The translations under genes were made by a program, and so were the position numbers. DNA of 64,000 bases from Luzula sylvatica (Eukaryota > Streptophyta > Magnoliopsida > Poales > Juncaceae), in the NCBI GenBank assembly GCA_946800325.1, contig CAMPEJ010000009.1:372001-436000 (forward strand). Reading direction: 5' to 3'. The notes below the pieces were generated by a model that worked only from the letters and a program-made list of their open reading frames with translations, was not told where the DNA came from and did not search any database. Positions 14,001 through 28,423 of the stretch are shown one piece after another. Within the stretch, counting starts at the first letter, position 1, and each line of letters opens with the position of its first letter.

Positions 14001-17000
14001 GTAAATTTTGGTGAAATGTTATGTAGTAAAAGATACGATTCAAATGATCTCAAAATACGTTATTTGAACTCCCCAAAGCATAAACAGATTGTTTTGAATC
14101 GAAAAACAAACTTTCTTTGTGTTTGTAAATTTTGGTGAAATGTTATGTGGTGAAAGATACGATTCGAATAATCTAAAAATACGTTATTTGAAATCCCCAA
14201 AGCATAAACAGATTGTTTTGAATCGAAAAACAAACTTTCTTAGTGTTTGTAAATTTTGGTGAAATGTTATGTAGTAAAAGATACGATTCAAATGATCTCA
14301 AAATACGTTATTTGAAATCCCCAAAGCATAAACAGATTGTTTTGAATCGAAAAACAAACTTTCTTAGTGTTTGTAAATTTTGGTGAAATGTTATGTAGTA
14401 AAAGATACGATTCAAATGATCTCAAAATACGTTATTTGAAATCCCCAAAGCATAAACAGATTGTTTTGAATCGAAAAACAAACTTTCTTAGTGTTTGTAA
14501 ATTTTGGTCAAATGTTATGTAGTAAAAGATACGATTCAAATGATCTCAAAATACGTTATTTGAAATCCCCAAAGCATAAACAGATTGTTTTGAATCGAAA
14601 AACAAACTTTCTTAGTGTTTGTAAATTTTGGTGAAATGTTATGTGGTAAAAGATACGATTCAAATGATCTCAAAATACATTATTTGAACTCCCCAAAGCA
14701 GAAACAGATTGTTTTGAATCGAAAAACAAACTTTCTTAGTGTTTGTAAATTTTGGTGAAATGTTATGTAGTAAAAGATACGATTCAAATGATCTCAAAAT
14801 ACGTTATTTGAACTCCCCAAAGCATAAACAGATTGTTTTGAATCGAAAAACAAACTTTCTTAGTGTTTGTAAATTTTGGTGAAATGTTATGTAGTAAAAG
14901 ATACGATTCCAATGATCTCAATATACGTTATTTGAACTCCCCAAAGCATAAACAGATTGTTTTGAATCGAAAAACAAACTTTCTTAGTGTTTGTAAATTT
15001 TGGTGAAATGTTATGTGGTAAAAGATACGATTCAAATGATCTCAATATACGTTATTTGAACTCCCCAAAGCATAAATAGATTGTTTTGAATCGAAAAACA
15101 AACTTTCTTAGTGTTTGTAAATTTTGGTGAAATGTTATGTAGTAAAAGAAACGATTCAAATGATCTCAAAATACGTTATTTGAACTCCCCAAAGCATAAA
15201 CAGATTGTTTTGAATCGAAAAACAAACTTTCTTTGTGTTTGTAAATTTTGGTGAAATGTTATGTGGTGAAAGATACGATTCGAATAATCTAAAAATATGT
15301 TATTTGAACTCCCCAAAGCATAGACAGATTGTTTTGAATCGAAAAACAAACTTTCTTAGTGTTTGTAAATTTTGGTGAAATGTTATGTAGTAAAAGATAC
15401 GATTCAAATGATCTCAAAATACGTTATTTGAAATCCCCAAAGCATAAACATATTGTTTTGAATCGAAAAACAAACTTTCTTAGTGTTTGTAAATTTTGGT
15501 GAAATGTTATGTGGTAAAAGATACGATTCAAATGATCTCAAAATACATTATTTGAACTCCCCAAAGCAGAAACAGATTGTTTTGAATCGAAAAACAAACT
15601 TTCTTAGTGTTTGTAAATTTTGGTGAAATGTTATGTAGTAAAAGATACGATTCAAATGATCTCAAAATACGTTATTTGTACTCCCCAAAGCATAAACAGA
15701 TTGTTTTGAATCGAAAAACAAACTTTCTTAGTGTTTGTAAATTTTGGTGAAATGTTATGTAGTAAAAGATACGATTCCAATGATCTCAAAATACGTTATT
15801 TGAACTCCCCAAAGCATAAACAGATTGTTTTGAATCGAAAAACAAACTTTCTTAGTGTTTGTAAATTTTGGTGAAATGTTATGTGGTAAAAGATACGATT
15901 CGAATGATCTACAAATACGTTATTTGAACTCCCCAAAGCATAAACAGATTGTTTTGAATCGAAATTTAAACTTTCTTAGTGTTTGTAAATTTTGGTGAAA
16001 TGTTATGTGGTAAAAGATACGATTCAAATGATCTCAAAATACGTTATTTGAAATCCCCAAAGCATAAACAGATTGTTTTGAATCGAAAAACAAACTTTCT
16101 TAGTGTTTGTAAAGTTTGGTGAAATGTAATGTGGTAAAAGATACGATTCAAATGATCTCAAAATAAGTTATTTGAACTCCCCAAAGCATAAACAGATTGT
16201 TTTGAATCGAAAAACACACTTTCTTATTGTTTGTAAATTTTGGTGAAATGTTATGTAGTAAAAGATACGATTCCAATGATCTCAAAATACGTTATTTGAA
16301 CTCCCCAAAGCATAAACTGATTGTTTTGAATCGAAAAACAAACTTTCTTAGTGTTTGTAAATTTTGGTGAAATGTTATGTGGTAAAAGATACGATTCAAA
16401 TGATCTCAAAATACGTTATTTGAACTCCCCAAAGCAGAAACAGATTGTTTTGAATCGAAAAACAAACTTTCTTAGTGTTTGTAAATTTTGGTGAAATGTT
16501 ATGTGGTAAAAGATACGATTCAAATGATCTCAATATACGTTATTTGAACTCCCCAAAGCATAAACAGATTGTTTTGAATCGAAAAACAAACTTTCTTAGT
16601 GTTTGTAAATTTTGGTGAAATGTTACGTAGTAAAAGATACGATTCAAATGATCTCAAAATACGTTATTTGAACTCCCCAAAGCATAAACAGATTGTTTTG
16701 AATCGAAAAACAAACTTTCTTAGTGTTTGTAAATTTTGGTGAAATGTTATGTGGTAAAAGATACGATTGGAATGATCTAAAAATATGTTATTTGAACTCC
16801 CCAAAGCATAGACAAATTGTTTTGAATCGAAAAACAAACTTTCTTAGTGTTTGTAAATTTTGGTGAAATGTTATGTAGTAAAACATACGATTCAAATGAT
16901 CTCAAAATACGTTATTTGAACTCCCCAAAGCATAAACAGATTGTTTTGAATCGAAAAACAAACTTTCTTAGTGTTTGTAAATTTTGGTGAAATGTTATGT

Positions 17001-18450
17001 GGTAAAAGATACGATTCAAATGATCTCTAAATACGTTATTTGAACTCCCCAAAGCATAAACAAATTGTTTTGAATCGAAAAACAAACTTTCATAGTGTTT
17101 GTAAATTTTTGTGAAATGTTATGTGGTAAAAGATACGATTCCAATGATCTCAAAATACGTTATTTGAACTTCCCAAAGCATAAACAGATTGTTTTGAATC
17201 GAAAAACAAACTTTCTTAGTGTTTGTAAATTTTGGTGAAATGTTATGTAGTAAAAGATACGATTCAAATGATCTCAAAATACGTTATTTGAACTCCCCAA
17301 AGCACAAACAGATTGTTTTGAATCGAAAAACAAACTTTCTTAGTGTTTGTAAATTTTGGTGAAATGTTATGTGGTAAAAGATACGATTCGAATGATCTAC
17401 AAATATGTTATTTGAACTCCCCAAAGCATAAACAAATTGTTTTGATTCGAAAAACAAACTTTCTTAGTGTTTGTAAATTTTGGTGAAATGTTACGTAGTA
17501 AAAGATACGATTCAAATGATCTCAAAATACGTTATTTGAACTCCCCAAAGCATAAACAGATTGTTTTGAATCGAAAATTAAACTTTCTTAGTGTTTGTAA
17601 ATTTTGGTGAAATGTTATGTGGTAAAAGATACGATTCAAATGATCTCAAAATACGTTATTTGAAATCCCCAAAGCATAAACAGATTGTTTTGAATCGAAA
17701 AACAAACTTTCTTAGTGTTTGTAAATTTTGGTGAAATGTTATGTAGTAAAAGATACGATTCAAATGATCTCAAAATACGTTATTTGAAATCCCCAAAGCA
17801 TAAACAGATTGTTTTGAATCGAAAAACAAACTTTCTTAGTGTTTGTAAATTTTGGTGAAATGCTATGTAGTAAAAGATACGATTCAAATGATCTCAAAAT
17901 ACGTTATTTGAAATCCCCAAAGCATAAACAGATTGTTTTGAATCGAAAAACAAACTTTCTTAGTGTTTGTAAATTTTGGTGAAATGTTATGTAGTAAAAG
18001 ATACGATTCAAATGATCTCAAAATACGTTATTTGAAATCCCCAAAGCATAAACAGATTGTTTTGAATCGAAAAACAAACTTTCTTAGTGTTTGTAAATTT
18101 TGGTGAAATGTTATGTGGTAAAAGATACGATTCAAATGATCTCAAAATACATTATTTGAACTCCCCAAAGCAGAAACAGATTGTTTTGAATCGAAAAACA
18201 AACTTTCTTAGTGTTTGTAAATTTTGGTGAAATGTTATGTAGTAAAAGATACGATTCAAATGATCTCAAAATACGTTATTTGAACTCCCCAAAGCATAAA
18301 CAGATTGTTTTGAATCGAAAAACAAACTTTCTTAGTGTTTGTAAATTTTGGTGAAATGTTATGTAGTAAAAGATACGATTCCAATGATCTCAATATACGT
18401 TATTTGAACTCCCCAAAGCATAAACAGATTGTTTTGAATCGAAAAACAAA

Positions 18451-18456
18451 CTTTTT
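18451..18456 (+). other. one-base deletion in the satellite phase
   Basis: The usual AACTTTCTTAGTG reads AACTTTTTAGTG here, giving a 123-bp monomer. Because 123 is divisible by three, the open frame 18335-18601 can read through neighbouring monomers. Its 88-residue translation is just satellite read twice. Confidence 0.9.
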
Positions 18457-21400
18457 AGTGTTTGTAAATTTTGGTGAAATGTTATGTGGTAAAAGATACA
18501 ATTCAAATGATCTCAATATACGTTATTTGAACTCCCCAAAGCATAAACAGATTGTTTTGAATCGAAAAACAAACTTTCTTAGTGTTTGTAAATTTTGGTG
18601 AAATGTTATGTAGTAAAAGATACGATTCCAATGATCTCAAAATACGTTATTTGAACTCCCCAAAGCATAAACAGATTGTTTTGAATCGAAAAACAAACTT
18701 TCTTAGTGTTTGTAAATTTTGGTGAAATGTTATGTGGTAAAAGATACGATTCGAATGATCTACAAATACGTTATTTGAACTCCCCAAAGCATAAACAGAT
18801 TGTTTTGAATCGAAATTTAAACTTTCTTAGTGTTTGTAAATTTTGGTGAAATGTTATGTGGTAAAAGATACGATTCAAATGATCTCAAAATACGTTATTT
18901 GAAATCCCCAAAGCATAAACAGATTGTTTTGAATCGAAAAACAAACTTTCTAAGTGTTTGTAAAGTTTGGTGAAATGTAATGTGGTAAAAGATACGATTC
19001 AAATGATCTCAAAATACGTTATTTGAAATCCCCAAAGCATAAACAGATTGTTTTGAATCGAAAAACAAACTTTCTTAGTGTTTGTAAATTTTGGTGAAAT
19101 GTTATGTAGTAAAAGATACGATTCAAATGATCTCAAAATACGTTATTTGAAATCCCCAAAGCATAAACAGATTGTTTTGAATCGAAAAACAAACTTTCTT
19201 AGTGTTTGTAAATTTTGGTGAAATGCTATGTAGTAAAAGATACGATTCAAATGATCTCAAAATACGTTATTTGAAATCCCCAAAGCATAAACAGATTGTT
19301 TTGAATCGAAAAACAAACTTTCTTAGTGTTTGTAAATTTTGGTGAAATGTTATGTAGTAAAAGATACGATTCAAATGATCTCAAAATACGTTATTTGAAA
19401 TCCCCAAAGCATAAACAGATTGTTTTGAATCGAAAAACAAACTTTCTTAGTGTTTGTAAATTTTGGTGAAATGTTATGTGGTAAAAGATACGATTCAAAT
19501 AATCTCAAAATACATTATTTGAACTCCCCAAAGCAGAAACAGATTGTTTTGAATCGAAAAACAAACTTTCTTAGTGTTTGTAAATTTTGGTGAAATGTTA
19601 TGTAGTAAAAGATACGATTCAAATGATCTCAAAATACGTTATTTGAACTCCCCAAAGCATAAACAGATTGTTTTGAATCGAAAAACAAACTTTCTTAGTG
19701 TTTGTAAATTTTGGTGAAATGTTATGTAGTAAAAGATACGATTCCAATGATCTCAATATACGTTATTTGAACTCCCCAAAGCATAAACAGATTGTTTTGA
19801 ATCGAAAAACAAACTTTCTTAGTGTTTGTAAATTTTGGTGAAATGTTATGTGGTAAAAGATACAATTCAAATGATCTCAATATACGTTATTTGAACTCCC
19901 CAAAGCATAAACAGATTGTTTTGAATCGAAAAACAAACTTTCTTAGTGTTTGTAAATTTTGGTGAAATGTTATGTAGTAAAAGATACGATTCCAATGATC
20001 TCAAAATACGTTATTTGAACTCCCCAAAGCATAAACAGATTGTTTTGAATCGAAAAACAAACTTTCTTAGTGTTTGTAAATTTTGGTGAAATGTTATGTG
20101 GTAAAAGATACGATTCGAATGATCTACAAATACGTTATTTGAACTCCCCAAAGCATAAACAGATTGTTTTGAATCGAAATTTAAACTTTCTTAGTGTTTG
20201 TAAATTTTGGTGAAATGTTATGTGGTAAAAGATACGATTCAAATGATCTCAAAATACGTTATTTGAAATCCCCAAAGCATAAACAGATTGTTTTGAATCG
20301 AAAAACAAACTTTCTTAGTGTTTGTAAATTTTGGTGAAATGTTATGTGGTAAAAGATACGATTCAAATGATCTCTAAATACGTTATTTGAACTCCCCAAA
20401 GCATAAACAAATTGTTTTGAATCGAAAAACAAACTTTCATAGTGTTTGTAAATTTTTGTGAAATGTTATGTGGTAAAAGATACGATTCCAATGATCTCAA
20501 AATACGTTATTTGAACTCCCCAAAGCATAAACAGATTGTTTTGAATCGAAAAACAAACTTTCTTAGTGTTTGTAAATTTTGGTGAAATGTTATGTAGTAA
20601 AAGATACGATTCAAATGATCTCAAAATACGTTATTTGAACTCCCCAAAGCACAAACAGATTGTTTTGAATCGAAAAACAAACTTTCTTAGTGTTTGTAAA
20701 TTTTGGTGAAATGTTATGTGGTAAAAGATACGATTCGAATGATCTACAAATATGTTATTTGAACTCCCCAAAGCATAAACAAATTGTTTTGATTCGAAAA
20801 ACAAACTTTCTTAGTGTTTGTAAATTTTGGTGAAATGTTACGTAGTAAAAGATACGATTCAAATGATCTCAAAATACGTTATTTGAACTCCCCAAAGCAT
20901 AAACAGATTGTTTTGAATCGAAAATTAAACTTTCTTAGTGTTTGTAAATTTTGGTGAAATGTTATGTGGTAAAAGATACGATTCAAATGATCTCAAAATA
21001 CGTTATTTGAAATCCCCAAAGCATAAACAGATTGTTTTGAATCGAAAAACAAACTTTCTTAGTGTTTGTAAATTTTGGTGAAATGTTATGTAGTAAAAGA
21101 TACGATTCAAATGATCTCAAAATACGTTATTTGAAATCCCCAAAGCATAAACAGATTGTTTTGAATCGAAAAACAAACTTTCTTAGTGTTTGTAAATTTT
21201 TGTGAAATGTTATGTAGTAAAAGATACGATTCAAATGATCTCAAAATACGTTATTTGAAATCCCCAAAGCATAAACAGATTGTTTTGAATCGAAAAACAA
21301 ACTTTCTTAGTGTTTGTAAATTTTGGTGAAATGTTATGTAGTAAAAGATACGATTCAAATGATCTCAAAATACGTTATTTGAAATCCCCAAAGCATAAAC

Positions 21401-22072
21401 AGATTGTTTTGAATCGAAAAACAAACTTTCTTAGTGTTTGTAAATTTTGGTGAAATGTTATGTGGTAAAAGATACGATTCAAATGATCTCAAAATACATT
21501 ATTTGAACTCCCCAAAGCAGAAACAGATTGTTTTGAATCGAAAAACAAACTTTCTTAGTGTTTGTAAATTTTGGTGAAATGTTATGTAGTAAAAGATACG
21601 ATTCAAATGATCTCAAAATACGTTATTTGAACTCCCCAAAGCATAAACAGATTGTTTTGAATCGAAAAACAAACTTTCTTAGTGTTTGTAAATTTTGGTG
21701 AAATGTTATGTAGTAAAAGATACGATTCCAATGATCTCAATATACGTTATTTGAACTCCCCAAAGCATAAACAGATTGTTTTGAATCGAAAAACAAACTT
21801 TCTTAGTGTTTGTAAATTTTGGTGAAATGTTATGTGGTAAAAGATACGATTCAAATGATCTCAATATACGTTATTTGAACTCCCCAAAGCATAAACAGAT
21901 TGTTTTGAATCGAAAAACAAACTTTCTTAGTGTTTGTAAATTTTGGTGAAATGTTATGTAGTAAAAGATACGATTCAAATGATCTCAAAATACGTTATTT
22001 GAACTCCCCAAAGCATAAACAGATTGTTTTGAATCGAAAAACAAACTTTCTTTGTGTTTGTAAATTTTGGTG

Positions 22073-25000
22073 AAATGTTATGTGGTGAAAGATACGATTC
22101 GAATAATCTAAAAATATGTTATTTGAACTCCCCAAAGCATAGACACATTGTTTTGAATCGAAAAACAAACTTTCTTAGTGTTTGTAAATTTTGGTGAAAT
22201 GTTATGTAGTAAAAGATACGATTCAAATGATCTCAAAATACGTTATTTGAAATCCCCAAAGCATAAACATATTGTTTTGAATCGAAAAACAAACTTTCTT
22301 AGTGTTTGTAAATTTTGGTGAAATGTTATGTGGTAAAAGATACGATTCAAATGATCTCAAAATACATTATTTGAACTCCCCAAAGCAGAAACAGATTGTT
22401 TTGAATCGAAAAACAAACTTTCTTAGTGTTTGTAAATTTTGGTGAAATGTTATGTAGTAAAAGATACGATTCAAATGATCTCAAAATACGTTATTTGTAC
22501 TCCCCAAAGCATAAACAGATTGTTTTGAATCGAAAAACAAACTTTCTTAGTGTTTGTAAATTTTGGTGAAATGTTATGTAGTAAAAGATACGATTCCAAT
22601 GATCTCAAAATACGTTATTTGAACTCCCCAAAGCATAAACAGATTGTTTTGAATCGAAAAACAAACTTTCTTAGTGTTTGTAAATTTTGGTGAAATGTTA
22701 TGTGGTAAAAGATACGATTCGAATGATCTACAAATACTTTATTTGAACTCCCCAAAGCATAAACATATTGTTTTGAATCGAAATTTAAACTTTCTTAGTG
22801 TTTGTAAATTTTGGTGAAATGTTATGTGGTAAAAGATACGATTCAAATGATCTCAAAATACGTTATTTGAAATCCCCAAAGCATAAACAGATTGTTTTGA
22901 ATCGAAAAACAAACTTTCTTAGTGTTTGTAAAGTTTGGTGAAATGTAATGTGGTAAAAGATACGATTCAAATGATCTCAAAATAAGTTATTTGAACTCCC
23001 CAAAGCATAAACAGATTGTTTTGAATCGAAAAACACACTTTCTTAGTGTTTGTAAATTTTGGTGAAATGTTATGTAGTAAAAGATACGATTCCAATGATC
23101 TCAAAATACGTTATTTGAACTCCCCAAAGCATAAACAGATTGTTTTGAATCGAAAAACAAACTTTCTTAGTGTTTGTAAATTTTGGTGAAATGTTATGTG
23201 GTAAAAGATACGATTCAAATGATCTCAAAATACGTTATTTGAACTCCCCAAAGCATAAACAGATTGTTTTGAATCGAAAAACAAACTTTCTTAGTGTTTG
23301 TAAATTTTGGTGAAATGTTATGTGGTAAAAGATACGATTCAAATGATCTCAATATACGTTATTTGAACTCCCCAAAGCATAAACAGATTGTTTTGAATCG
23401 AAAAACAAACTTTCTTAGTGTTTGTAAATTTTGGTGAAATGTTACGTAGTAAAAGATACGATTCAAATGATCTCAAAATACGTTATTTGAACTCTCCAAA
23501 GCATAAACAGATTGTTTTGAATCGAAAAACAAACTTTCTTAGTGTTTGTAAATTTTGGTGAAATGTTATGTGGTAAAAGATACGATTTGAATGATCTAAA
23601 AATATGTTATTTGAACTCCCCAAAGCATAGACAAATTGTTTTGAATCGAAAAACAAACTTTCTTAGTGTTTGTAAATTTTGGTGAAATGTTATGTAGTAA
23701 AACATACGATTCAAATGATCTCAAAATACGTTATTTGAACTCCCCAAAGCATAAACAGATTGTTTTGAATCGAAAAACAAACTTTCTTAGTGTTTGTAAA
23801 TTTTGGTGAAATGTTATGTGGTAAAAGATACGATTCTAATGATCTCTAAATACGTTATTTGAACTCCCCAAAGCATAAACAAATTGTTTTGAATCGAAAA
23901 ACAAACTTTCTTAGTGTTTGTAAATTTTTGTGAAATGTTATGTGGTAAAAGATACGATTCCAATGATCTCAAAATACGTTATTTGAACTCCCCAAAGCAT
24001 AAACAGATTGTTTTGAATCGAAAAACAAACTTTCTTAGTGTTTGTAAATTTTGGTGAAATGTTATGTAGTAAAAGATACGATTCAAATGATCTCAAAATA
24101 CGTTATTTGAACTCCCCAAAGCACAAACAGATTGTTTTGAATCGAAAAACAAACTTTCTTAGTGTTTGTAAATTTTGGTGAAATGTTATGTGGTAAAAGA
24201 TACGATTCGAATGATCTACAAATATGTTATTTGAACTCCCCAAAGCATAAACAAATTGTTTTGATTCGAAAAACAAACTTTCTTAGTGTTTGTAAATTTT
24301 GGTGAAATGTTATGTAGTAAAAGATACGATTCAAATGATCTCAAAATACGTTATTTGAACTCCCCAAAGCATAAACAGATTGTTTTGAATCGAAAATTAA
24401 ACTTTCTTAGTGTTTGTAAATTTTGGTGAAATGTTATGTGGTAAAAGATACGATTCAAATGATCTCAAAATACGTTATTAGAAATCCCCAAAGCATAAAC
24501 AGATTGTTTTGAATCGAAAAACAAACTTTCTTAGTGTTTGTAAATTTTGGTGAAATGTTATGTAGTAAAAGATACGATTCAAATGATCTCAAAATACTTT
24601 ATTTGAAATCCCCAAAGCATAAACAGATTGTTTTGAATCGAAAAACAAACTTTCTTAGTGTTTGTAAATTTTGGTGAAATGTTATGTGGTAAAAGATACG
24701 ATTCAAATGATCTCAAAATACATTATTTGAACTCCCCAAAGCAGAAACAGATTGTTTTGAATCGAAAAACAAACTTTCTTAGTGTTTGTAAATTTTGGTG
24801 AAATGTTATGTAGTAAAAGATACGATTCAAATGATCTCAAAATACGTTATTTGAACTCCCCAAAGCATAAACAGATTGTTTTGAATCGAAAAACAAACTT
24901 TCTTAGTGTTTGTAAATTTTGGTGAAATGTTATGTAGTAAAAGATACGATTCCAATGATCTCAATATACGTTATTTGAACTCCCCAAAGCATAAACAGAT

Positions 25001-25296
25001 TGTTTTGAATCGAAAAACAAACTTTCTTAGTGTTTGTAAATTTTGGTGAAATGTTATGTGGTAAAAGATACGATTCAAATGATCTCAATATACGTTATTT
25101 GAACTCCCCAAAGCATAAACAGATTGTTTTGAATCGAAAAACAAACTTTCTTAGTGTTTGTAAATTTTGGTGAAATGTTATGTAGTAAAAGATACGATTC
25201 AAATGATCTCAAAATACGTTATTTGAAATCCCCAAAGCATAAACAGATTGTTTTGAATCGAAAAACAAACTTTCTTTGTGTTTGTAAATTTTGGTG
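22073..25296 (+). repeat. 26-monomer variant of the higher-order repeat (3,224 bp)
   Basis: The M1 to M23 order of the 25297 copy is found here from 22073. Two additional CTCAATATACG monomers (24925 and 25049) then precede an M24-like monomer that ends in TTTCTTTGTG. This is an HOR copy that gained, or has not lost, two monomers, as expected from unequal exchange in register with the monomer. Private changes include GTACTC in M4 and AATGTAATG in M8. Confidence 0.8.
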
Positions 25297-28272
25297 AAAT
25301 GTTATGTGGTAAAAGATACGATTCGAATAATCTAAAAATATGTTATTTGAACTCCCCAAAGCATAGACACATTGTTTTGAATCGAAAAACAAACTTTCTT
25401 AGTGTTTGTAAATTTTGGTGAAATGTTATGTAGTAAAAGATACGATTCAAATGATCTCAAAATACGTTATTTGAAATCCCCAAAGCATAAACAGATTGTT
25501 TTGAATCGAAAAACAAACTTTCTTAGTGTTTGTAAATTTTGGTGAAATGTTATGTGGTAAAAGATACGATTCAAATGATCTCAAAATACATTATTTGAAC
25601 TCCCCAAAGCAGAAACAGATTGTTTTGAATCGAAAAACAAACTTTCTTAGTGTTTGTAAATTTTGGTGAAATGTTATGTAGTAAAAGATACGATTCAAAT
25701 GATCTCAAAATACGTTATTTGAACTCCCCAAAGCATAAACAGATTGTTTTGAATCGAAAAACAAACTTTCTTAGTGTTTGTAAATTTTGGTGAAATGTTA
25801 TGTAGTAAAAGATACGATTCCAATGATCTCAAAATACGTTATTTGAACTCCCCAAAGCATAAACAGATTGTTTTGAATCGAAAAACAAACTTTCTTAGTG
25901 TTTGTAAATTTTGGTGAAATGTTATGTGGTAAAAGATACGATTCGAATGATCTACAAATACTTTATTTGAACTCACCAAAGCATAAACAGATTGTTTTGA
26001 ATCGAAATTTAAACTTTCTTAGTGTTTGTAAATTTTGGTGAAATGTTATGTGGTAAAAGATACGATTCAAATGATCTCAAAATACGTTATTTGAAATCCC
26101 CAAAGCATAAACAGATTGTTTTGAATCGAAAAACAAACTTTCTTAGTGTTTGTAAAGTTTGGTGAAATGTTATGTGGTAAAAGATACGATTCAAATGATC
26201 TCAAAATAAGTTATTTGAACTCCCCAAAGCATAAACAGATTGTTTTGAATCGAAAAACACACTTTCTTAGTGTTTGTAAATTTTGGTGAAATGTTATGTA
26301 GTAAAAGATACGATTCCAATGATCTCAAAATACGTTATTTGAACTCCCCAAAGCATAAACAGATTGTTTTGAATCGAAAAACAAACTTTCTTAGTGTTTG
26401 TAAATTTTGGTGAAATGTTATGTGGTAAAAGATACGATTCAAATGATCTCAAAATACGTTATTTGAACTCCCCAAAGCATAAACAGATTGTATTGAATCG
26501 AAAAACAAACTTTCTTAGTGTTTGTAAATTTTGGTGAAATGTTATGTGGTAAAAGATACGATTCAAATGATCTCAATATACGTTATTTGAACTCCCCAAA
26601 GCATAAACAGATTGTTTTGAATCGAAAAACAAACTTTCTTAGTGTTTGTAAATTTTGGTGAAATGTTACGTAGTAAAAGATACGATTCAAATGATCTCAA
26701 AATACGTTATTTGAACTCCCCAAAGCATAAACAGATTGTTTTGAATCGAAAAACAAACTTTCTTAGTGTTTGTAAATTTTGGTGAAATGTTATGTGGTAA
26801 AAGATACGATTTGAATGATCTAAAAATATGTTATTTGAACTCCCCAAAGCATAGACAAATTGTTTTGAATCGAAAAACAAACTTTCTTAGTGTTTGTAAA
26901 TTTTGGTGAAATGTTATGTCGTAAAACATACGATTCAAATGATCTCAAAATACGTTATTTGAACTCCCCAAAGCATAAACAGATTGTTTTGAATCGAAAA
27001 ACAAACTTTCTTAGTGTTTGTAAATTTTGGTGAAATGTTATGTGGTAAAAGATACGATTCAAATGATCTCTAAATACGTTATTTGAACTCCCCAAAGCAT
27101 AAACAAATTGTTTTGAATCGAAAAACAAACTTTCTTAGTGTTTGTAAATTTTTGTGAAATGTTATGTGGTAAAAGATACGATTCCAATGATATCAAAATA
27201 CGTTATTTGAACTCCCCAAAGCATAAACAGATTGTTTTGAATCGAAAAACAAACTTTCTTAGTGTTTGTAAATTTTGGTGAAATGTTATGTAGTAAAAGA
27301 TACGATTCAAATGATCTCAAAATACGTTATTTGAACTCCCCAAAGCACAAACATATTGTTTTGAATCGAAAAACAAACTTTCTTAGTGTTTGTAAATTTT
27401 GGTGAAATGTTATGTGGTAAAAGATACGATTCGAATGATCTACAAATATGTTATTTGAACTCCCCAAAGCATAAACAAATTGTTTTGATTCGAAAAACAA
27501 ACTTTCTTAGTGTTTGTAAATTTTGGTGAAATGTTATGTAGTAAAAGATACGATTCAAATGATCTCAAAATACGTTATTTGAACTCCCCAAAGCATAAAC
27601 AGATTGTTTTGAATCGAAAATTAAACTTTCTTAGTGTTTGTAAATGTTGGTGAAATGTTATGTGGTAAAAGATACGATTCAAATGATCTCAAAATACGTT
27701 ATTTGAAATCCCCAAAGCATAAACAGATTGTTTTGAATCGAAAAACAAACTTTCTTAGTGTTTGTAAATTTTGGTGAAATGTTATGTAGTAAAAGATACG
27801 ATTCAAATGATCTCAAAATACGTTATTTGAAATCCCCAAAGCATAAACAGATTGTTTTGAATCGAAAAACAAACTTTCTTAGTGTTTGTAAATTTTGGTG
27901 AAATGTTATGTGGTAAAAGATACGATTCAAATGATCTCAAAATACATTATTTGAACTCCCCAAAGCAGAAACAGATTGTTTTGAATCGAAAAACAAACTT
28001 TCTTAGTGTTTGTAAATTTTGGTGAAATGTTATGTAGTAAAAGATACGATTCAAATGATCTCAAAATACGTTATTTGAACTCCCCAAAGCATAAACAGAT
28101 TGTTTTGAATCGAAAAACAAACTTTCTTAGTGTTTGTAAATTTTGGTGAAATGTTATGTAGTAAAAGATACGATTCAAATGATCTCAAAATACGTTATTT
28201 GAACTCCCCAAAGCAAAAACAGATTGTTTTGAATCGAAAAACAAACTTTCTTTGTGTTTGTAAATTTTGGTG
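25297..28272 (+). repeat. 24-monomer higher-order repeat, reference copy (2,976 bp)
   Basis: Monomer variants occur in a fixed order that recurs elsewhere. M1 (25297): CGAATAATC and GCATAGACACATTG. M2: GAAATC. M3: ATACATT and GCAGAAAC. M4: common form. M5: TTCCAATG. M6: CTACAAATACTT and CGAAATTTAAAC. M7: GAAATC. M8 (26165): AAATAAG and AACACAC. M9: TTCCAATG. M11: CTCAATATACG. M12: GTTACGTAG. M13: GATTTGAATG. M14: TAAAACATACG. M15: CTCTAAATACG. M16: TTTTTGTG just upstream and TTCCAATG. M17: GCACAAAC. M18: CTACAAATATG and GATTCG. M19: GAAAATTAAAC. M20 and M21: GAAATC. M22: ATACATT and GCAGAAAC. M24: TTTCTTTGTG at its end. The next M1 starts at 28273, exactly 24 x 124 bp later. Confidence 0.9.
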
Positions 28273-28423
28273 AAATGTTATGTGGTAAAAGATACGATTC
28301 GAATAATCTAAAAATATGTTATTTGAACTCCCCAAAGCATAGACACATTGTTTTGAATCGAAAAACAAACTTTCTTAGTGTTTGTAAATTTTGGTGAAAT
28401 GTTATGTAGTAAAAGATACGATT

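Noticed and set aside
18335..18601. 88-residue open frame with an internal repeat
   Set aside because: It spans the one-base deletion near 18453, and its repeat is simply two satellite monomers translated in one frame.
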